Source of the DNA: Bacteroidota bacterium
GTDB lineage: Bacteria > Bacteroidota > Bacteroidia > Chitinophagales > Chitinophagaceae
Assembly: GCA_023396345.1 (NCBI GenBank)
Contig: JAEWWO010000090.1
Location: 1 to 7,443, forward strand
DNA: 7,443 nucleotides
Direction of reading: 5' to 3'
The first letter of the stretch is position 1; every line of letters begins with the position of its first letter. Below the pieces are notes generated by a model. The model saw only the letters and a program-made list of their open reading frames with translations, was not told the origin of the DNA and did no database searches. This document shows, one piece after another, positions 5,732 to 7,443 of this stretch. Made by a program: the position numbers and the translations under genes.

Positions 5732-6436
5732 TTATGCTATAAAAGATGCAAAGAAACTTTCGAGCTCTGTCAGTGTTTCTTCATTGGTTTGTATATCTTT
5801 TACAACAAGTCCTTTGTTTAACACTACAATTCTGTCGCATACTTCTATGGTATGTTTTAAATCGTGACTCGAAATTAAAAAAGTAACATCAGAATTGGCG
5901 TAATAATCTTTTACAATGCTTTTTAATTTTATCTGCGTGCTCGGATCCAGATTAGCAAAAGGTTCGTCTAAAACTATCACAGGCGGGTTTCCTATAAAAG
6001 CTCCCACAATGCCTACTTTCTTTTGATTGCCTTTTGATAAATCGCGTATATATTTTCTCACACCTATAACTTCTCCGTTAAAAAATGAAGTAAACTGTTG
6101 TAAAAAATTATCAACGGAAGCTTTATTCATTCCCCGCAATTCGCCCAGAAAATAAAAATATTCTTCCGGTGTAAGATAGCCTATTAAAAAAGTATCATCA
6201 ATAAAAGCAGATACATACGGCTTCCAGTCTTCGCTTTTACTAACGATAATATCATTCACCTGCACATGTCCTGATGTAGCCTGTATCAAATCGAGCAAGA
6301 GACTAAACAGTGTGGTTTTGCCCGCACCATTGTTTCCTACCAGACCGAAAGTCTGCCCTTTGGGTATTTGCAGTTCAGGTATATCGAGCACCGTAACGCC
6401 ACCGTATTGTTTACTTAAATTTTCTACTTTAACCAT
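5732..6436 (-). CDS. ABC transporter ATPase subunit partnered with a DUF5687-type permease
   Basis: A 234-residue stand-alone nucleotide-binding subunit at the cytoplasmic face of the membrane. Walker A is GNNGAGKTT (34-42), the signature is LSKGNQ (133-138) followed by KKVGI, Walker B is VIVLDEP (153-159) with E158, and the switch histidine is H191. The Q-loop region reads VSAFIDDTFLIGYLTPEEYF (77-96), with aspartates (D80, D81) where a glutamine is usual. As I recall, similar acidic versions (YLDE-like) occur in other Bacteroidota ATPases next to DUF5687 proteins, so this is probably a family trait and not damage. The gene starts with ATG 12 bp after the permease stop codon, so the two are very likely co-transcribed and form one transporter. 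Import or export and the substrate are unknown. Confidence 0.92.
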   Translation of the reverse strand: MVKVENLSKQYGGVTVLDIPELQIPKGQTFGLVGNNGAGKTTLFSLLLDLIQATSGHVQVNDIIVSKSEDWKPYVSAFIDDTFLIGYLTPEEYFYFLGELRGMNKASVDNFLQQFTSFFNGEVIGVRKYIRDLSKGNQKKVGIVGAFIGNPPVIVLDEPFANLDPSTQIKLKSIVKDYYANSDVTFLISSHDLKHTIEVCDRIVVLNKGLVVKDIQTNEETLTELESFFASFIA

Positions 6437-6448
6437 ATTATTAATTTT

Positions 6449-7443
6449 CTATAGCGTTTGTTTAAAAGCTTCCAGTGTAGTGTACTTTTCTTTTCTGTAC
6501 AGGGAAACAATTTTATCAAAAATCTTATCTCTTAATAAATAGCCCGCCAGTCCAAGTATTGCCAGACTTGCAACCGCCGCTACCGTGCCTGCGAGAAATT
6601 TCACCAAGCCAAACACAACCATCGGCACAAGCAGCTTGGGTAAAGACAATAAAATCATTTTCATATTAAAACTGTTTTTGCTGCCCGCCGCTTTTGCTTT
6701 TTTGTTTAAATCTATGCCACGTTTGTTATACGCACCGCTTAATAAAGTAAACTGTGAGTTTACACCAATATTGTATAAGCCTGCTGCAAAAAATGCAGCA
6801 TATACTTCCCAGCCCCAGTATACATAAAATAAAGCCAGAACAATGCTGATTGCCGTAACCGCATTCATCAGCCACCATTTCGCTTTCAGATATTCTTTAT
6901 AAGGTACGCGCTGTGTCATCATCAACGGATAATAAGAACTGTCCCAACTGGGTACATTCTGCCCGAACATAAACTGAAAACCGCCCGTAACAAACAATCC
7001 CAGAAACACCATCATTGCAGGCGTTTTGTAGGTATCCGACGAAAACATCAATAAACCGTAAAACAAAAACAATACGCTTGTAAAGATAGTTGCTCTGGCA
7101 ACTTTGCTTCTTTGCAGTAGTTTTATATCATTATTGATAAACGTACCGATAGCACCATATTTATTTAAAAAATCAATATTACCGTTTACTTTTCCTGCCT
7201 TCTTTAGATCATGTCCTTTATCCAAATAAAAAATGGATCTGATGTGTTTATACGTTGCATAGCCGAGTAAAAGCAGAAGTACAAAAGGAATAACAGAGAG
7301 CAACGGCATATCATACAATGCTTTAAACAACTTTTCGGAATAGTCGGTTAAATGAAAAACATTGTAATAATCGAGCAAGGCAAATGTAGCTGCCACAAGT
7401 AGTATACCAAACACTATCATGTCTTTACCCTTCATCAGCACAT
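6449..7443 (-). CDS. DUF5687-type ABC permease (N-terminus outside window)
   Basis: The 330 visible C-terminal residues run in frame to the right edge; the first codon with start potential (GTG at 7441-7439) is internal, so the gene begins outside the window. Family proteins are, as I recall, about 480-490 residues, so roughly 150 are missing. About seven or eight hydrophobic segments are visible (for example residues 8-24, 47-64, 116-134, 141-159, 192-212, 262-283 and 285-303 of the visible part). The motif QNVPSWDSSYYPLMMTQ (161-177) is what I recognise as the DUF5687 hallmark. A lysine-rich loop (235-258) precedes the last helices. Its 3' end is 12 bp from the ABC ATPase start, which fits a permease-ATPase pair. 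The promoter of this operon must lie outside the window. Substrate unknown. Confidence 0.82.
   Translation of the reverse strand, partial: VLMKGKDMIVFGILLVAATFALLDYYNVFHLTDYSEKLFKALYDMPLLSVIPFVLLLLLGYATYKHIRSIFYLDKGHDLKKAGKVNGNIDFLNKYGAIGTFINNDIKLLQRSKVARATIFTSVLFLFYGLLMFSSDTYKTPAMMVFLGLFVTGGFQFMFGQNVPSWDSSYYPLMMTQRVPYKEYLKAKWWLMNAVTAISIVLALFYVYWGWEVYAAFFAAGLYNIGVNSQFTLLSGAYNKRGIDLNKKAKAAGSKNSFNMKMILLSLPKLLVPMVVFGLVKFLAGTVAAVASLAILGLAGYLLRDKIFDKIVSLYRKEKYTTLEAFKQTL

Overview
The window looks like a chromosomal segment of a member of the Bacteroidota, probably a Chitinophagaceae/Sphingobacteriia-like lineage; the genus cannot be told from sequence alone. Supporting signs are AT-rich DNA, genes without Shine-Dalgarno sequences and with A/T-rich leaders, a perfect Bacteroidota-type -7 element (TAnnTTTG), a Flavo-1-like structured RNA, and an ABC ATPase paired with a DUF5687-type membrane protein, a pair I know only from this phylum.

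Left part (1-2896): a divergent gene appears to start at 45 and run leftward off the window; its first 15 codons read like a signal peptide. The 46-293 gap holds its putative promoter and a structured RNA-like element (about 163-256). Two plus-strand genes follow: a full-length ABC exporter half-transporter (294-2099) and a DsbA/FrnE-family thiol oxidoreductase (2174-2896).

Middle (2897-4830): the oxidoreductase gene converges on a minus-strand gene for a predicted lipoprotein with two aspartyl-protease half-sites (3154-4434; its real start is an ATG three codons inside a TTG-started frame). The convergent gap contains a tandem array of four 55-56 bp units, each made of a GC-rich palindrome and an AT-rich near-palindrome. 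The gap on the other side of the protease gene (4435-4830) contains no gene, but holds a cluster of short hairpins of similar style (GCACC/GGTGC, CCAC/GTGG, GTGCC/GGCAC, GCTCG/CGAGC).

Right part (4831-7443): three closely spaced minus-strand genes form a likely operon, transcribed right to left: a DUF5687-type permease (5' end outside the window), its ABC ATPase (12 bp gap), and a secreted PF00756-type serine esterase (31 bp gap). The first two probably form one ABC transporter; the esterase is co-oriented, but its link to the transporter is only inferred from spacing.

I see no phage, plasmid, insertion sequence, CRISPR or tRNA/rRNA. No defence system or clearly new multi-gene system is visible. 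The least explained parts are the two palindrome clusters flanking the protease gene, the structured RNA, and two ABC ATPases with atypical coupling motifs (a missing X-loop and a missing Q-loop glutamine).
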